Origin: an uncultured Acetobacteraceae bacterium
Lineage (GTDB): Bacteria; Pseudomonadota; Alphaproteobacteria; Acetobacterales; Acetobacteraceae
DNA: 64,000 nt
Assembly: GCA_903918195.1 (NCBI GenBank)
Contig: CAIXDS010000195.1
Location: 20,911-84,910, forward strand
Direction: 5' to 3'
Part shown: positions 1-9,479 of the stretch, in pieces
How positions within the stretch are numbered: position 1 is the first letter of the stretch
How the letters are laid out: every line of letters starts with the position of its first letter
Translations under genes and position numbers: made by a program
Notes under the pieces: model-generated
Seen by the model: only the letters and a program-made list of their open reading frames with translations
Database searches by the model: none
Told to the model about the DNA's origin: nothing

Positions 1-2642
1 AAGGCGATGGTGGCGTCGGTGTCGTAGATGGTTTCGGGCACGATGCGGTAGTGCAGCGGCGAGGGGTAGAAGAAGGTGCGCACGCCGCCGAACAGCGGCA
101 GCAGGGTGCCGCCGGTGAGGCCGAAGCTGTGGAACATCGGCATGGCGCTGACGATGCGGTCGGCCGGGCCGAAATCCATGATGGCGGCGAGCTGGGCGCA
201 GTTGGCCAGGATGTTGCGGTGGCTGAGCACGACGGCTTTCGGCGTGCCCTCCGAGCCGCTGGTGAACAGCACCACGGCGGGGGCGTCGGCCGGGGTGCGC
301 GCGCCGGGCAGGCGGGTGGCGCGGATGGCGTCGATCAGGCCGCGCAGGCGGGCGCGGCGGCCCAGGCTGGCGCGGATGTCTTCCAGCCACACGAAGCGTA
401 TGTGGGCTTCCATGTGGGCGATGCTGCGCTCCATGCGCCCGCGGCTGACGAAGGCGCGCGAGGAGACGATGGTGGACACCTGGGCGGTGCGGCAGGCCGA
501 GAGCATGCCGTCCGCGCCGGCGGAGAAATTCAACAGGGCGGGAACGCGGGCGAAGGCCTGCAGGCCGAAGAAGGTGAGCAATGCCGCGTTGGCGTTGGGC
601 AGCATCACGCCGACGCGCTCGCCCGCCGGCAGCAGCGCATCGAGGCGGCGGCCGAGCACGACGGCGCCGAGCAGCACGCGGCGATAGGTGAGCGGCTTGC
701 GGAGGATGTCCTCGGCGATCTCCACCGCCGCGCCGTGGCGGTCGCGCGCCCGGAGGAGGGTGGAAAACAGGGTGCGGTTGGTGTCGGCGGCGCTGAAGGC
801 GGCGTTGACCATGACGTCCTGCAGCGCCACGGCGAGGGCGTGGCGGCGCGGGCGGCCGCGCAGCGCGGGGGCGGCGGCGAGGCGCACGGCCGGGCCGATG
901 GTGATGCGCACCGGCACGAACCAGCGGCGGCGGAACACCCCTTCCATGCGTCCGACCGGACTGAACTGCGGGCCGTCGATGTGGATGGGCAGCACCGGCG
1001 CATCGGCGAAGTCGGCCACCATGGCGGCGCCGTCATAGACTTTCATCAGCGCGCCGGTGCGACTGAGCCGGCCTTCCGGGAAGATGACCAGGCGGTTGTC
1101 CTGGCGCACCCAGTCGATCATGGCGCGGGCGGTCAGCGGGTGGGCGGGGTCGAGCAGGAAACTGTCGACCGGCGCGATGAACGGCTTCACCCACCATTTG
1201 TGCGCCATGCCGGCGTAGATGGCGAAGGCGGGCGCGTCCGGCAGGAAGGCGCCGAGCAGCACGCCGTCGGCCAACGAGACGTGGTTGGCGACGATGACCA
1301 GGCGTTTGCCGGCGGCGCGGTAGTGCTCCAGGCCGATGATCTGCGCTCGGTGGAAGCGGCGGAAATACCAGGCGGCGATGGCGCGCAGCGTGGTCCGCGG
1401 CAGGATGCGCAGAAGCCAGATGGAAGCGAGGAAATTCGCCGCGGCGGTGAGCAGCAGAATGCGCGGGGCGGAAAAATGCGCGAAGGCCAGCGCCGCCGCG
1501 ATCAGCGAGGCAGTCACCATGAAGGCGGCGTTCAGCACGTTGTTCATCGCGATCATGCGCGAGCGCGAGGCCGGGTCGGCGCGGTCCTGCAGGAAGGCAT
1601 AGAGGGACACCGAATAGACGCCGCCGCACAGGGCCAGCAGAAACAGATCGGCGAGGATGCGCCAGCCGGCTGGGGACACCAGCACGTCCAGCGGGGCGGC
1701 GAGGATGCCGGCGGCGGTGAAGGCGTGGGCGAGATCGAAGGCGAAGACGGAGATGCCTATCGCCGCGAGGGGCACCAGGCGCGGTGACACGTCGCCGTGC
1801 AGCAGCCGGGCGCAGCCGACCGAGCCGGCGCCGACGCCGACCGAGAAGGCGGTGAGCAGCAGGGTGATCAGGCCGGCATCGCCGCCGAGCACGTCCTTCG
1901 CCGCCACCGGCAGTTCCGACAGCACGATGGCGCCGACCGCCCAGAACCAGGAGATGCCGAGGGCGGAGAGCCAGACGTCGCGGTTGGTGCGGGCGGCGCG
2001 GATCAGGGCGGCGGTCTCGCGCGGGATGTTCCAGCCGATGCGCAAGGTCGCGGCCGCGGCAGGGGCGGGCGGGATGCGCCAGGCGGCGGCGAGGCCGGCC
2101 AGCGCCACGAACAGGCCGAGCCCGGCGACGATCTCCGGCCCGTGAAGGGTCCGCACCAGCGCACTGCCGGCGATGGTGCCGGCGAGGATGCCGAGGAAGG
2201 TGCCGGCCTCGATGAGGCCGTTGCCGGCGACCAGCTCGGACTCGGCCAGGTGGTCGGGCAGAATGCCGTATTTCAGCGGGCTGAAGAACGTCGCCTGGAT
2301 GCCGAGGCCGAACAGCACCGCCATGAGCAGCGGCAGGCTGGCGATGAGGAAGCCGATGGCGCCGACCGCCATCAGGCCGAGTTCCCAGAATTTGGTGAGG
2401 CGGATCAGGCTGGCTTTCTCGGTGCGGTCGGCCAGCTGCCCGGCAACGGACGAAAAGAGCACGTAGGGCAGGATAAAGACGCCAAGCCCGATGGCGACCA
2501 GTTCATTGCCGTACTGCACGGAGACGAACAGCGCCATGACGCCGAGCGCGTTCTTGAACAGGTTGTCGTTCAGCGCCCCCAGGAACTGGGTGATGAACAG
2601 CGGCAGGAAGCGACGGGCCTGCAGCAACGGGACGGGCGGCAT
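1..2642 (-). CDS. aas: MFS transporter / phospholipid acyltransferase / acyl-ACP synthetase, 3' end outside window
   Basis: The reading frame stays open from an ATG at 2642 to the window edge, giving 880 residues without a stop, so the C-terminus is missing. Residues 1 to about 420 form a multi-spanning MFS-type domain (an early FLGALNDNLFKNAL motif is typical of lysophospholipid transporters of the LplT type). A PlsC-like acyltransferase domain follows, with NHVSLADG (the HX4D motif in its NHxxxxD form) and FPEGRLSRTG. Next comes an AMP-binding acyl-ACP synthetase domain with the phosphate-binding signature VVLFTSGSEGTPKAV and then SAMPMFHSFGLTGG. This three-domain order matches Aas-like proteins that re-import and re-acylate lysophospholipids at the inner membrane. 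It lies downstream of pufC but is separated from it by two hairpins, so it is probably not part of the puf transcript. Confidence 0.85.
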   Translation of the reverse strand, partial: MPPVPLLQARRFLPLFITQFLGALNDNLFKNALGVMALFVSVQYGNELVAIGLGVFILPYVLFSSVAGQLADRTEKASLIRLTKFWELGLMAVGAIGFLIASLPLLMAVLFGLGIQATFFSPLKYGILPDHLAESELVAGNGLIEAGTFLGILAGTIAGSALVRTLHGPEIVAGLGLFVALAGLAAAWRIPPAPAAAATLRIGWNIPRETAALIRAARTNRDVWLSALGISWFWAVGAIVLSELPVAAKDVLGGDAGLITLLLTAFSVGVGAGSVGCARLLHGDVSPRLVPLAAIGISVFAFDLAHAFTAAGILAAPLDVLVSPAGWRILADLFLLALCGGVYSVSLYAFLQDRADPASRSRMIAMNNVLNAAFMVTASLIAAALAFAHFSAPRILLLTAAANFLASIWLLRILPRTTLRAIAAWYFRRFHRAQIIGLEHYRAAGKRLVIVANHVSLADGVLLGAFLPDAPAFAIYAGMAHKWWVKPFIAPVDSFLLDPAHPLTARAMIDWVRQDNRLVIFPEGRLSRTGALMKVYDGAAMVADFADAPVLPIHIDGPQFSPVGRMEGVFRRRWFVPVRITIGPAVRLAAAPALRGRPRRHALAVALQDVMVNAAFSAADTNRTLFSTLLRARDRHGAAVEIAEDILRKPLTYRRVLLGAVVLGRRLDALLPAGERVGVMLPNANAALLTFFGLQAFARVPALLNFSAGADGMLSACRTAQVSTIVSSRAFVSRGRMERSIAHMEAHIRFVWLEDIRASLGRRARLRGLIDAIRATRLPGARTPADAPAVVLFTSGSEGTPKAVVLSHRNILANCAQLAAIMDFGPADRIVSAMPMFHSFGLTGGTLLPLFGGVRTFFYPSPLHYRIVPETIYDTDATIA

Positions 2643-2765
2643 GCGGTCGGCTCCGGAGATGGCGCGGCCGAGTATGTGTGGATCGTGGGGAAGGAAGGAA
2701 GCCCACGGGCCCTGCCCCTGGTCCTGCGTCATGCGCTTCGGGATGGAATGGGGATCAAACGGAAG

Positions 2766-2867
2766 TGGGCCGGGACCGGCCCCGCGGAGGGGTCAGTCCC
2801 GGCCCACTGCCGGGTCACTCCGGTTTCAGCACTCGGACGACGAAGTCAGTGTCGTCCGGTGCTGAAA
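2766..2867 (-). terminator. Two hairpins downstream of pufC
   Basis: The 247-base gap between pufC and the acyltransferase gene has no gene. It holds two strong inverted repeats: an 11-bp arm at 2766-2776 pairing with 2796-2806, and a 17-bp arm at 2824-2841 pairing with 2851-2867 with one bulged base. Neither is followed by a T-run on the minus strand, so they may stabilise the 3' end of the puf mRNA as much as end it. At 2690-2755 there is a weak resemblance to the GC-rich spacer repeat seen elsewhere in the window. Confidence 0.6.
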
Positions 2868-2889
2868 GCCGGGGCAGGACTCTCCGGGG

Positions 2890-3939
2890 CTACTTCGTCA
2901 GCTCCGGATAGTACTGGACCATATTCGCGCCGAACAGCGGCTTGTAGACGCCATTGTGGCACGTCGCGCAGTTGACCTTCGGCCCGTCGCCGCCAGGACC
3001 CAGGCGGGTGTCAGGGAAGGTCGAAGTGAGCGGCACGAGGTAGTCGTTGTTCAGATGGCGGACCATCCGAATGCCATACCATGCCGTCGCACGCTGCGGG
3101 GTGCTCTGCGACCAGTCGCTGAACTGCCGCGTGTTGTGGCAGTAGGTGCAGTTCACGCCGAGAGCCTTCGACATGTTGATCATCACGCCGTAGGTCCAGT
3201 AGGCCGCCTTGAAGGACGCGGTCTGGGTGCCTTCGGGCAGGGCGGTCGACGGGAAGACGCGGATGTCGTCGGAGCCGAGGAAGTACGGCGTGTACGGGTC
3301 GGTCTCCAGCGAGGTCAGGCCGGCGGCCACCGATGGCCGGTTCCGTCCGCCGCCGCGGTAGCCCAGGGTTTTCACCGGAGCTTGCGAGTCGACATCGGTG
3401 AACCAGATGTTCGCCGGCACCGGATTGCCACGGTGGCAGGTGTAGCAGGTAACGCCAGTGGCGCCGGTCGGGCCGGAAGATGCCACATGGGTCTTGTAGT
3501 TCTTGTTGATGTCCAGAACCATCTGCAGCATCCGACGCGCGACCTTCTTGGTGTAGAGGTCGTCGGAAGCCAGGTTGTTGGTATCAACGTGGCAGTAGGT
3601 GCAGCCTTGGGTCGGTGCCACCCAGGTGGTGATGGAGGCCATCAGCCGGGTAAACTCGGCCACCGGCAGATCCTTCAGCACCTGCACGTTTTTGTAGACG
3701 CTGCCAGCCGGCCCGCCGACCGCCAACGGTGAACCGATGGGGCCGATGGGTTGGTTCGCTTCTACCGTCTTCGCAAACGTGCTCGGATGGTAGTTCTGCA
3801 TCATGCCGAGGCCGCGGAAGCCACGCTGGACGACATCGACCGGTGGACGCTCTAGGGTGAACAGGAGCCCGACGCCCGCCAAGACAGCGACGGCGAGAAG
3901 GGCGCGGGCTGGACCGGGAACATAGGGAATAAACGACAT
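2890..3939 (-). CDS. pufC: Photosynthetic reaction centre tetrahaem cytochrome c subunit PufC
   Basis: This 349-residue protein carries exactly four CxxCH haem-binding motifs: CTYCH, CYTCH, CTYCH and CATCH. It is the periplasmic cytochrome subunit that re-reduces the special pair P+ with electrons from soluble carriers. The N-terminus has one hydrophobic segment (about residues 12-29, ALLAVAVLAGVGLLF) but no cysteine at its end. The lipoprotein anchor of the Blastochloris-type subunit is therefore absent, and an uncleaved membrane helix is the likely anchor. It is last in pufBALMC, 16 bases after pufM. A candidate external donor, the HiPIP gene, lies at 28211-28465. Confidence 0.97.
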   Translation of the reverse strand: MSFIPYVPGPARALLAVAVLAGVGLLFTLERPPVDVVQRGFRGLGMMQNYHPSTFAKTVEANQPIGPIGSPLAVGGPAGSVYKNVQVLKDLPVAEFTRLMASITTWVAPTQGCTYCHVDTNNLASDDLYTKKVARRMLQMVLDINKNYKTHVASSGPTGATGVTCYTCHRGNPVPANIWFTDVDSQAPVKTLGYRGGGRNRPSVAAGLTSLETDPYTPYFLGSDDIRVFPSTALPEGTQTASFKAAYWTYGVMINMSKALGVNCTYCHNTRQFSDWSQSTPQRATAWYGIRMVRHLNNDYLVPLTSTFPDTRLGPGGDGPKVNCATCHNGVYKPLFGANMVQYYPELTK

Positions 3940-3955
3940 GGCTTGCTCTCCCCTC

Positions 3956-4918
3956 TCAAAGTGCCGACGGATCGGGCACGGGCGGGAAGACGTTCGGCCA
4001 CACCGGGACGATGCCGTGCTTGGCGCCCCAGAGGAACCAATTGTCGACCACGGTTCCGGTGAGCAGGATGCCGATGCCGCCAGTCAGGGTGACGAGCACA
4101 GCAAACCACCAGGCCCAGCGATGGATCGATTCGGCCGTCGCATTGAAGCCCATGCACCAGCGCCACAGCAGCGCGCCGCGTTCGTAGGCGGTGCCGCGGT
4201 CGAGGATCTGCTCCACTTCGCGCTCGCCGCCGAAGCGGCTGATGGCGAGCACCGTGCCGCCATGCATCGCGAACAGCACGGCCGAGCCGTACAGGAACGC
4301 GATCGAGAGCATGTGGAACGGGTTGTAGTAGAGGTTGCCGTAGCGGATCGAGAACGCCGAGGTCCAGTCCAGGTGCGGGAAGATACCGAACGGAACGGAC
4401 TCGCTCCAGCTCCCCATCAGCACCGGGCGGATGAACCCGATCGACAGGAACAGGAAGATCGCCGAGGCGAACGCCCACGCCGCGTGGGTGCCCAGGCCAA
4501 GCTGGATGGCACGGCGATAGACACGCAGCCACCACGTCAGCACCGACGCAGTCAGAAAGAAGCCAGCGATCAGCCACCAGCCGCCTTCGTTCAGCGGCGG
4601 GAAGTGCAGGCCATAGGCCGGCGCAGGCGGCTCAAGCGCGAGCCACGGCAGCGAGCGCCAGAACTGCAGCCAGTTCCAGTGCACCGACGCCAGCATGTTC
4701 AGGCCGATGATCTCGAACGCGATGAAGAAGAACGCGAACGAGAGCAGCCCGAGCGTGCCGATATAGAGCGGCCCGATCTGCGGCTCGCCGAGCCAGCCGG
4801 CAAGCTGGAGATAGAACGGCTTGATGACGCGCGGGTCGTCACCATGTGGCAGGGGTATCCCCGGGTAAACCGGGCCACGGACTTGAACGCGGGTGAAGAT
4901 ATTCTGGTATTCAGGCAT
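3956..4918 (-). CDS. pufM: Photosynthetic reaction centre M subunit
   Basis: A 320-residue five-helix membrane protein, normal length for PufM, starting [16 protein letters not shown]. It binds the special-pair and accessory bacteriochlorophylls, a bacteriopheophytin, the non-haem iron and QA together with PufL. The histidine-containing helix segment ([20 protein letters not shown]) and the following [19 protein letters not shown] loop, which supplies the glutamate of the iron site, are intact. It lies 15 bases downstream of pufL in the same operon, which implies translational coupling and equal stoichiometry. Confidence 0.98.
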   Translation of the reverse strand: MPEYQNIFTRVQVRGPVYPGIPLPHGDDPRVIKPFYLQLAGWLGEPQIGPLYIGTLGLLSFAFFFIAFEIIGLNMLASVHWNWLQFWRSLPWLALEPPAPAYGLHFPPLNEGGWWLIAGFFLTASVLTWWLRVYRRAIQLGLGTHAAWAFASAIFLFLSIGFIRPVLMGSWSESVPFGIFPHLDWTSAFSIRYGNLYYNPFHMLSIAFLYGSAVLFAMHGGTVLAISRFGGEREVEQILDRGTAYERGALLWRWCMGFNATAESIHRWAWWFAVLVTLTGGIGILLTGTVVDNWFLWGAKHGIVPVWPNVFPPVPDPSAL

Positions 4919-4933
4919 GATGGTGATCTCCCC

Positions 4934-5758
4934 TCAGCCCCAAACCGGCAGATTGTACCACCAGCCCCACCATTCCGGCCAACCACGGGTCCAGAAGGGG
5001 CCGCTCAGCACGATGCACACGGCGCTCCAGAATGCCGCGGACACGGCCAGGAACACGCCAAGGCGATGGATGCCGAGCGTGCCGATCGAGTAGCCGACGA
5101 TGTCACGGAAGAAAACACCCTCGTGCTCAGCCAGCTTGACCGGTTCGCCCTTCCCGGGGTTGGCGGCGGACAGGATCAGCGAGCCGTGCAGGGAGAGCGC
5201 GAAGGCGTTCGTGAAGAAGAACGCAATCGCCAGCATGTGGGCCGGATTGTAGTGGAAGTGCAGGAACTGGTAGCCGGTGTTCGACACCCAGTCGAGGTGG
5301 CTGAGAATGCCGTACGGGAAGCCGAAGCCCCACGCACCCATCAGCACCGGCCGGATCACCACCAGGGTGAAATAGGCAAGGATCGCGAAGCTGAAGGCGA
5401 ACGGCACATGCAGGCCGATGCCAAGCTTGCGGCAGATCTCGACCTGGCGGAGCGCCCACGAGACGAAGGCTCCCAGCGCGAAGCAGGTGATGAGCTGCCA
5501 GTAGCCGCCTTTGGCCAGCGGCGCGAGACTCAGACCATAGCTGATATCGGGCGGCGCGATGTTGATCCGCCAGATATTGTAGTCGCCGTTTTGAACGGCG
5601 GCGTAGAAGATAAGCGCCGTGCCGAGGACTGCGCAGAGGACAGCTGTGACCCCGAAGAAGCCGACAAAAAAGGGCCCCACCCAGAAGTCGAACAGATCTC
5701 CTCCGATCAGAGTCCCCCCGCGCACACGGTATTTTTTCTCAAAGCTGAGCAATGCCAT
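4934..5758 (-). CDS. pufL: Photosynthetic reaction centre L subunit
   Basis: A 274-residue protein beginning [15 protein letters not shown], which is the standard PufL N-terminus. It forms the pseudo-symmetric RC core with PufM. The conserved helix with pigment-ligating histidines ([19 protein letters not shown]) and the [15 protein letters not shown] segment are present. The start is supported by a GGAGG sequence about 11 bases upstream of ATG 5758. An intercistronic hairpin separates it from pufA, the classical arrangement that leaves more LH1 message than RC message. Confidence 0.98.
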   Translation of the reverse strand: MALLSFEKKYRVRGGTLIGGDLFDFWVGPFFVGFFGVTAVLCAVLGTALIFYAAVQNGDYNIWRINIAPPDISYGLSLAPLAKGGYWQLITCFALGAFVSWALRQVEICRKLGIGLHVPFAFSFAILAYFTLVVIRPVLMGAWGFGFPYGILSHLDWVSNTGYQFLHFHYNPAHMLAIAFFFTNAFALSLHGSLILSAANPGKGEPVKLAEHEGVFFRDIVGYSIGTLGIHRLGVFLAVSAAFWSAVCIVLSGPFWTRGWPEWWGWWYNLPVWG

Positions 5759-5818
5759 TTATCGGCTCCTCCGCTCCGGTGCAGCCTAGCAAGCTGCGCC
5801 TTGCAGCAACGTTGGCCA

Positions 5819-5853
5819 CGGACGAGGCCGGGCACATCGCCGAGCCTCGTCCG
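5819..5853 (-). promoter_or_regulatory. Intercistronic pufA-pufL stem-loop
   Basis: A 10-bp perfect inverted repeat, CGGACGAGGC (5819-5828) and its complement (5844-5853), with a 15-base loop, in the 116-base gap between pufA and pufL. In Rhodobacter the hairpin at this position protects the pufBA segment from 3' decay and sets LH1:RC stoichiometry. The same role here is inferred from position. Confidence 0.75.
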
Positions 5854-5874
5854 CCGCCGTGGATAGTGGCGCTA

Positions 5875-6069
5875 CTACTTCGCCGGGGCTGCCGCGACCG
5901 CATGCACCGTCGGGCCGTCCAGCCAGTTGAAGCGGCTGGTGCCGAGCAGGATGAAGTGGATCAACAGCCCGAGGACGATCAGGAACACGAACACCGCGAT
6001 GATCACGCGGCGCGGGTCAAACAGAAGCCAGAAGCGCCAAACGTCCGGCTCGCCGGGGAACTCGGCCAT
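5875..6069 (-). CDS. pufA: Light-harvesting complex 1 alpha polypeptide
   Basis: A 64-residue single-span membrane protein, [21 protein letters not shown] followed by a hydrophobic helix. The B880 bacteriochlorophyll-ligating histidine lies in [18 protein letters not shown]. Start ATG 6069 has a GGAGA ribosome-binding sequence. The C-terminal tail is rich in Ala and Pro. It lies 12 bases downstream of pufB. Length and motif order are normal for LH1 alpha. Confidence 0.97.
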   Translation of the reverse strand: MAEFPGEPDVWRFWLLFDPRRVIIAVFVFLIVLGLLIHFILLGTSRFNWLDGPTVHAVAAAPAK

Positions 6070-6081
6070 GTTACAGTCTCC

Positions 6082-6285
6082 TTATGCCAGGAACGAAATC
6101 ACGGTGTTGACGCCGTCAAGCATCGAGTAGCCGTTGACTCCCGGGAGCCACGGGCGCCACGACCACACCAGGATGTGGGCCACGACCACGATCGCCACAA
6201 AAACCCCGAAGCTCGCACGGTAGATCTTGTGGAACTCCTTGGCCTCTTCCTCAGTCAGCCCCGACAGGGACTTTTGATCAGCCAT
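6082..6285 (-). CDS. pufB: Light-harvesting complex 1 beta polypeptide
   Basis: A 67-residue LH1 beta chain. The N-terminal [16 protein letters not shown] element is followed by one membrane helix containing the BChl-ligating histidine ([17 protein letters not shown]). A GAAGGG ribosome-binding sequence precedes ATG 6285. It is the first gene of the puf operon and lies 194 bases after bchZ. The C-terminus after WRPWLPG is about 17 residues longer than in the shortest LH1 beta proteins, which is common in the alphaproteobacterial variants. Confidence 0.97.
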   Translation of the reverse strand: MADQKSLSGLTEEEAKEFHKIYRASFGVFVAIVVVAHILVWSWRPWLPGVNGYSMLDGVNTVISFLA

Positions 6286-6479
6286 CTTTAGTGCCCTTCA
6301 GATGACAGCCTTTCGGCCGTTACCGCGCATCTCCCGCACGGCAGGGATCGTCGTGTGAGCGGAACTCACCACGATCGACTCTTCGGTCCGGCAATGCCGG
6401 ACACAATTCGTACCGGACGCGCGCCCGCAGCGGGCGGCACCGGAAATAACCACGACCACCGCGTTCGGGGCCGCGTGCA
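6286..6479 (-). promoter_or_regulatory. bchZ-pufB leader region with a 17-bp palindrome
   Basis: This 194-base interval lies between bchZ and pufB on the same strand. It contains a 17-bp palindrome, GTCCGGCAATGCCGGAC (6386-6402), and a GTGAG-N5-CTCAC inverted repeat near 6356-6370. No pufQ-like gene is recognisable. The interval probably carries the puf promoter and leader, or a processing site if bchCXYZ and puf are co-transcribed. No TGT-N12-ACA site was found in it. Confidence 0.45.
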
Positions 6480-7937
6480 TCATGCGACCTGCCCTGCGCG
6501 CAGGGCGGCAAGCGAATGTTCCACGCGCCCGGCGGTCACCCGCTCCTCGCCGGCCGCACGGGCGTCGCGCTCGGCGCGCTCGCGCGCCCGCTTCGCCGCC
6601 GAAATGCGCACCAGGAACGGCTCGGTCTCGACATAGGCGTCCAACGCCGCATGCGCCGCGTCGTCCCAGGGGATGGTGTCGCGCTCGGCCAGCCGCGCCG
6701 GCGTCGGCTCGACACGGTCGAGCTCGGTACCGAGCGGCAGGATGTGGAACAGCGCATCGAACAGCGCGTTGCAATATTCCTGCACGATGTAGGTCGCGCC
6801 GGCATAGCCCATGAATGGCGTGCCGGTGGCGCGACGGATAATCGCGCCCGGGAACGAGGCCGGAATATACACCGCCCGGCTGCCGCACTCGGCGGCATAC
6901 ATACGCTCGTTATACGAGCCGAACAACACCAGTACGGGCTTCGTGCGCACCGCTTCGCGCACCGCCGCGTTGTCGGTTTTGGTGCCGGCCGTACGGGAGA
7001 AGGCGAACGCGCAGGGCACGCCCATTTCCTCTTCGAGGAAACGCCGCATGCCGCGCACATAGGTATCGGTGGCGACGATGGCGAAGGCGGCGCTGCCGAA
7101 GAAATCCTGAGTGACGCTGCGCCAGAGATCCCAGATCGGCTTGATGGTGGTGTGCTTCTCGCGCTCGATGAACGGCTCGGGATCGACGCCGGTCAGCTCG
7201 CCGAGCTTGCGCAGGAAATTGGTGGTGGCGAACAGGCCGATCGGTGCCTGCAGGTAGGGCCGGCCGAGTTCTTCGCAGAGCAGGCGGCCGAACTCGCGAT
7301 ACATGCAGATGTTCACATCGGCATCCGGCAGCCGCGCGATGTCCTCGACATGCGAGCCGAGCGGGAACACCAGGTTGATCTCGCAGCCGATACCTTCGAT
7401 GAGGCGGCGGATTTCGGCGAGATCGGACGGCATGTTGAAAGTGCCGTAGATCGGGCCGATGATGTTTACCCGCGGCCTGGCACCTTCCGGCCGGGGGGCC
7501 GGCTTGCGACCCTTGCGGGCGCCGAACTCGCTCCACAGCCAGTTGATGGCGCGGTCAGCGGCCTGCCACTGATCCTCGTCGATGGTGCGCGGAATGAACC
7601 GCTGCAGGTTCGAGCCTTCCGGGGTGACGCCGCCGCCGATCATTTCGGCGATGCTGCCGGTTACCACCACGGCCGGCAGGTCAGGGTCCTGCGTGGCGGC
7701 GGCGCGGCTCATCGCGCCCTCGGTGCCGTTCATCGACAGGCTGTCTTCCGACAGGCCGGTCACCACCACCGGCAATTCGTGCGGCGGCAGCGCGTCGGTG
7801 TAGTGCAGCACCGCGGTCACCGGCAGGTTTTCGCAGCCCACCGGGCCGTCGATCACCACGCGCAGGCCACGCACCGCGGCGAACGCATACACCGCACCCC
7901 AGTAGCCGCCAGCGCGATCATGGTCGAGCACGAGCAT
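6480..7937 (-). CDS. bchZ: Chlorophyllide a reductase subunit Z
   Basis: A 485-residue subunit of the nitrogenase-like chlorophyllide a reductase, which with BchY binds the substrate and the catalytic iron-sulfur cluster and reduces the C7-C8 bond of ring B. ATG 7937 was chosen because [13 protein letters not shown] is the conserved N-terminus; the frame upstream is non-coding. The family cluster cysteine motif is seen in [13 protein letters not shown]. It lies 4 bases after bchY, third of the reductase genes, and feeds toward puf. Confidence 0.96.
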   Translation of the reverse strand: MLVLDHDRAGGYWGAVYAFAAVRGLRVVIDGPVGCENLPVTAVLHYTDALPPHELPVVVTGLSEDSLSMNGTEGAMSRAAATQDPDLPAVVVTGSIAEMIGGGVTPEGSNLQRFIPRTIDEDQWQAADRAINWLWSEFGARKGRKPAPRPEGARPRVNIIGPIYGTFNMPSDLAEIRRLIEGIGCEINLVFPLGSHVEDIARLPDADVNICMYREFGRLLCEELGRPYLQAPIGLFATTNFLRKLGELTGVDPEPFIEREKHTTIKPIWDLWRSVTQDFFGSAAFAIVATDTYVRGMRRFLEEEMGVPCAFAFSRTAGTKTDNAAVREAVRTKPVLVLFGSYNERMYAAECGSRAVYIPASFPGAIIRRATGTPFMGYAGATYIVQEYCNALFDALFHILPLGTELDRVEPTPARLAERDTIPWDDAAHAALDAYVETEPFLVRISAAKRARERAERDARAAGEERVTAGRVEHSLAALRAGQVA

Positions 7938-7941
7938 GGCT

Positions 7942-9474
7942 CTAGCTCCCCATTGCCTGGTTGGCGCGGGCCTTGGCGCGCGCCTCGCGGACTTTGCGGG
8001 TGCGGTCGCGCCAGCCGGCCGGCTCCTTCGGCACGTCGGTCCAGCCGTAGCCGGCGCCCTCGCCGCTACCGACCGGGCCGAAGAATTCGACCATGCGGGC
8101 AAACCGTTCGGCGCCGCGGGTCTGCGCCGCCACGATGCCGGCCAGGGCGCCCGCGCCGGCGGGGCCGAACAGGGGACGGGCAGAGACCATGTTGGTGAAG
8201 TAAAGCGCCGGAATGCCCATCGACTTGGCTTTTTGGACCAACGGTGTGGTGCCGAGAGCCAGATCGGGCCGCACGTCCTGCATGGCCGCGATGTCGTTCT
8301 CCAGCGAGGCGCGGTACTGAACATGCACCCCGCGCGCCGTAAGCCATTCGCGGTCGGGGTCGCTCCACTCGGTGCGCGGGGCCGCGGTGCCGACATAGGG
8401 CACCTCGGCGCCGGCCTCGATCAGCAGGCGTGCCACCAGCAGTTCCGAACCCTCGTACCCCGACACGGTCACCCGGGCCTTGATCGGGTTGGCTTCCAGC
8501 GCCGTGCGGATGGCCGGCAGGGCACGCGCCTTGGCGGCGTCGAGCTTGTCGGCCGGCACGTTGGCGGCAGCGGCGATGGCCTCCAGCCAGGCGGCCGTGC
8601 CGTCAACGCCGACCGGGCCGGACCCGACGACGGGGCGGCCGGCGGCGTGGAACTCGCGCACCGTCGCGGTATAGAACGGATGCACCGCGGCGACGGCGAC
8701 GCAGTCCAGCGCAGCATACAGGTCGCGCCATTCGCGCGACGGCAGTTGCGGCGCGACGCCGAGGCCGAGCGGCGCCAGCAGCGCGCCGATGCCGACCGGA
8801 TCGGCCGGGAACAACTCGCCGAGCAGGGTGACGGTCGGCTCGCCGAGCACCACCCCGCGCGGGCGCGCCACCGGCCCCGCTTCCGCTTCCAGCCGCGCGT
8901 AGCGCAGCATGGCACCGGCGAGCACGTCCTTGGCTTCGGCGTGCGTCGGCACGCCAAAGCCCGGTACGTCGATGCCGATGATACGCACACCTTCGATCTG
9001 CTTCGGCAGCAGGTCGAGCGGCACGCCGGAGGCGGTCGGTACGCAAAGGTTGATGATTACGACCGCGTCTAGCTGATCCGGTTTAGCAACATCGTAGACG
9101 GCCTTGCGGATATCTTCGAACAACTGGCCGGTGACCAGCGTCTCCGAGTTGAACGGCACGTAGCCCACCGTGCGGCGGGCGCCATAGAAATGCGAGGTGA
9201 AGGTCAGGCCATAGACGCAGCAGGCCGAGCCCGAAAGGATGGTCGCCGTGCGCCGCATCCGCAGCCCGACGCGCAGCGCGCCGAAGGCCGGGCACATCGA
9301 TTGCGGCTGGTCATGCGGCCCGCGCGGATAGTCGGCCAGCATCTGCGCGATCGAATCCGTTTTGCCGGCGGTGCGGGCTGCCTCCAGCATGGTCTCGCGC
9401 CCGCCATGGCAGCCACCCGCTTCCCCTGGTGGGGGCGCTGCCGCGCGGTCAAGGGTGGTGTCGTGCGTGCTCAT
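7942..9474 (-). CDS. bchY: Chlorophyllide a reductase subunit Y
   Basis: A 510-residue partner of BchZ. The cysteines that hold the [4Fe-4S] cluster are visible in [16 protein letters not shown] and [19 protein letters not shown] 9474 ([12 protein letters not shown]) was chosen; a longer open frame runs back into bchX without conserved sequence. The N-terminal 40 residues are Ala/Gly rich and variable. It lies 5 bases after bchX and 4 before bchZ, so the reductase genes are translated as a coupled unit. Confidence 0.96.
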   Translation of the reverse strand: MSTHDTTLDRAAAPPPGEAGGCHGGRETMLEAARTAGKTDSIAQMLADYPRGPHDQPQSMCPAFGALRVGLRMRRTATILSGSACCVYGLTFTSHFYGARRTVGYVPFNSETLVTGQLFEDIRKAVYDVAKPDQLDAVVIINLCVPTASGVPLDLLPKQIEGVRIIGIDVPGFGVPTHAEAKDVLAGAMLRYARLEAEAGPVARPRGVVLGEPTVTLLGELFPADPVGIGALLAPLGLGVAPQLPSREWRDLYAALDCVAVAAVHPFYTATVREFHAAGRPVVGSGPVGVDGTAAWLEAIAAAANVPADKLDAAKARALPAIRTALEANPIKARVTVSGYEGSELLVARLLIEAGAEVPYVGTAAPRTEWSDPDREWLTARGVHVQYRASLENDIAAMQDVRPDLALGTTPLVQKAKSMGIPALYFTNMVSARPLFGPAGAGALAGIVAAQTRGAERFARMVEFFGPVGSGEGAGYGWTDVPKEPAGWRDRTRKVREARAKARANQAMGS

Positions 9475-9479
9475 CGCCG

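Noticed and set aside
51..1787. A 578-codon plus-strand frame rich in Gly, His and Glu
   Set aside because: It is antisense to the acyltransferase gene, of low complexity, and has no ribosome-binding site.
6298..6550. Possible pufQ between bchZ and pufB
   Set aside because: The short minus-strand frames here lack a membrane helix and any PufQ-like sequence.
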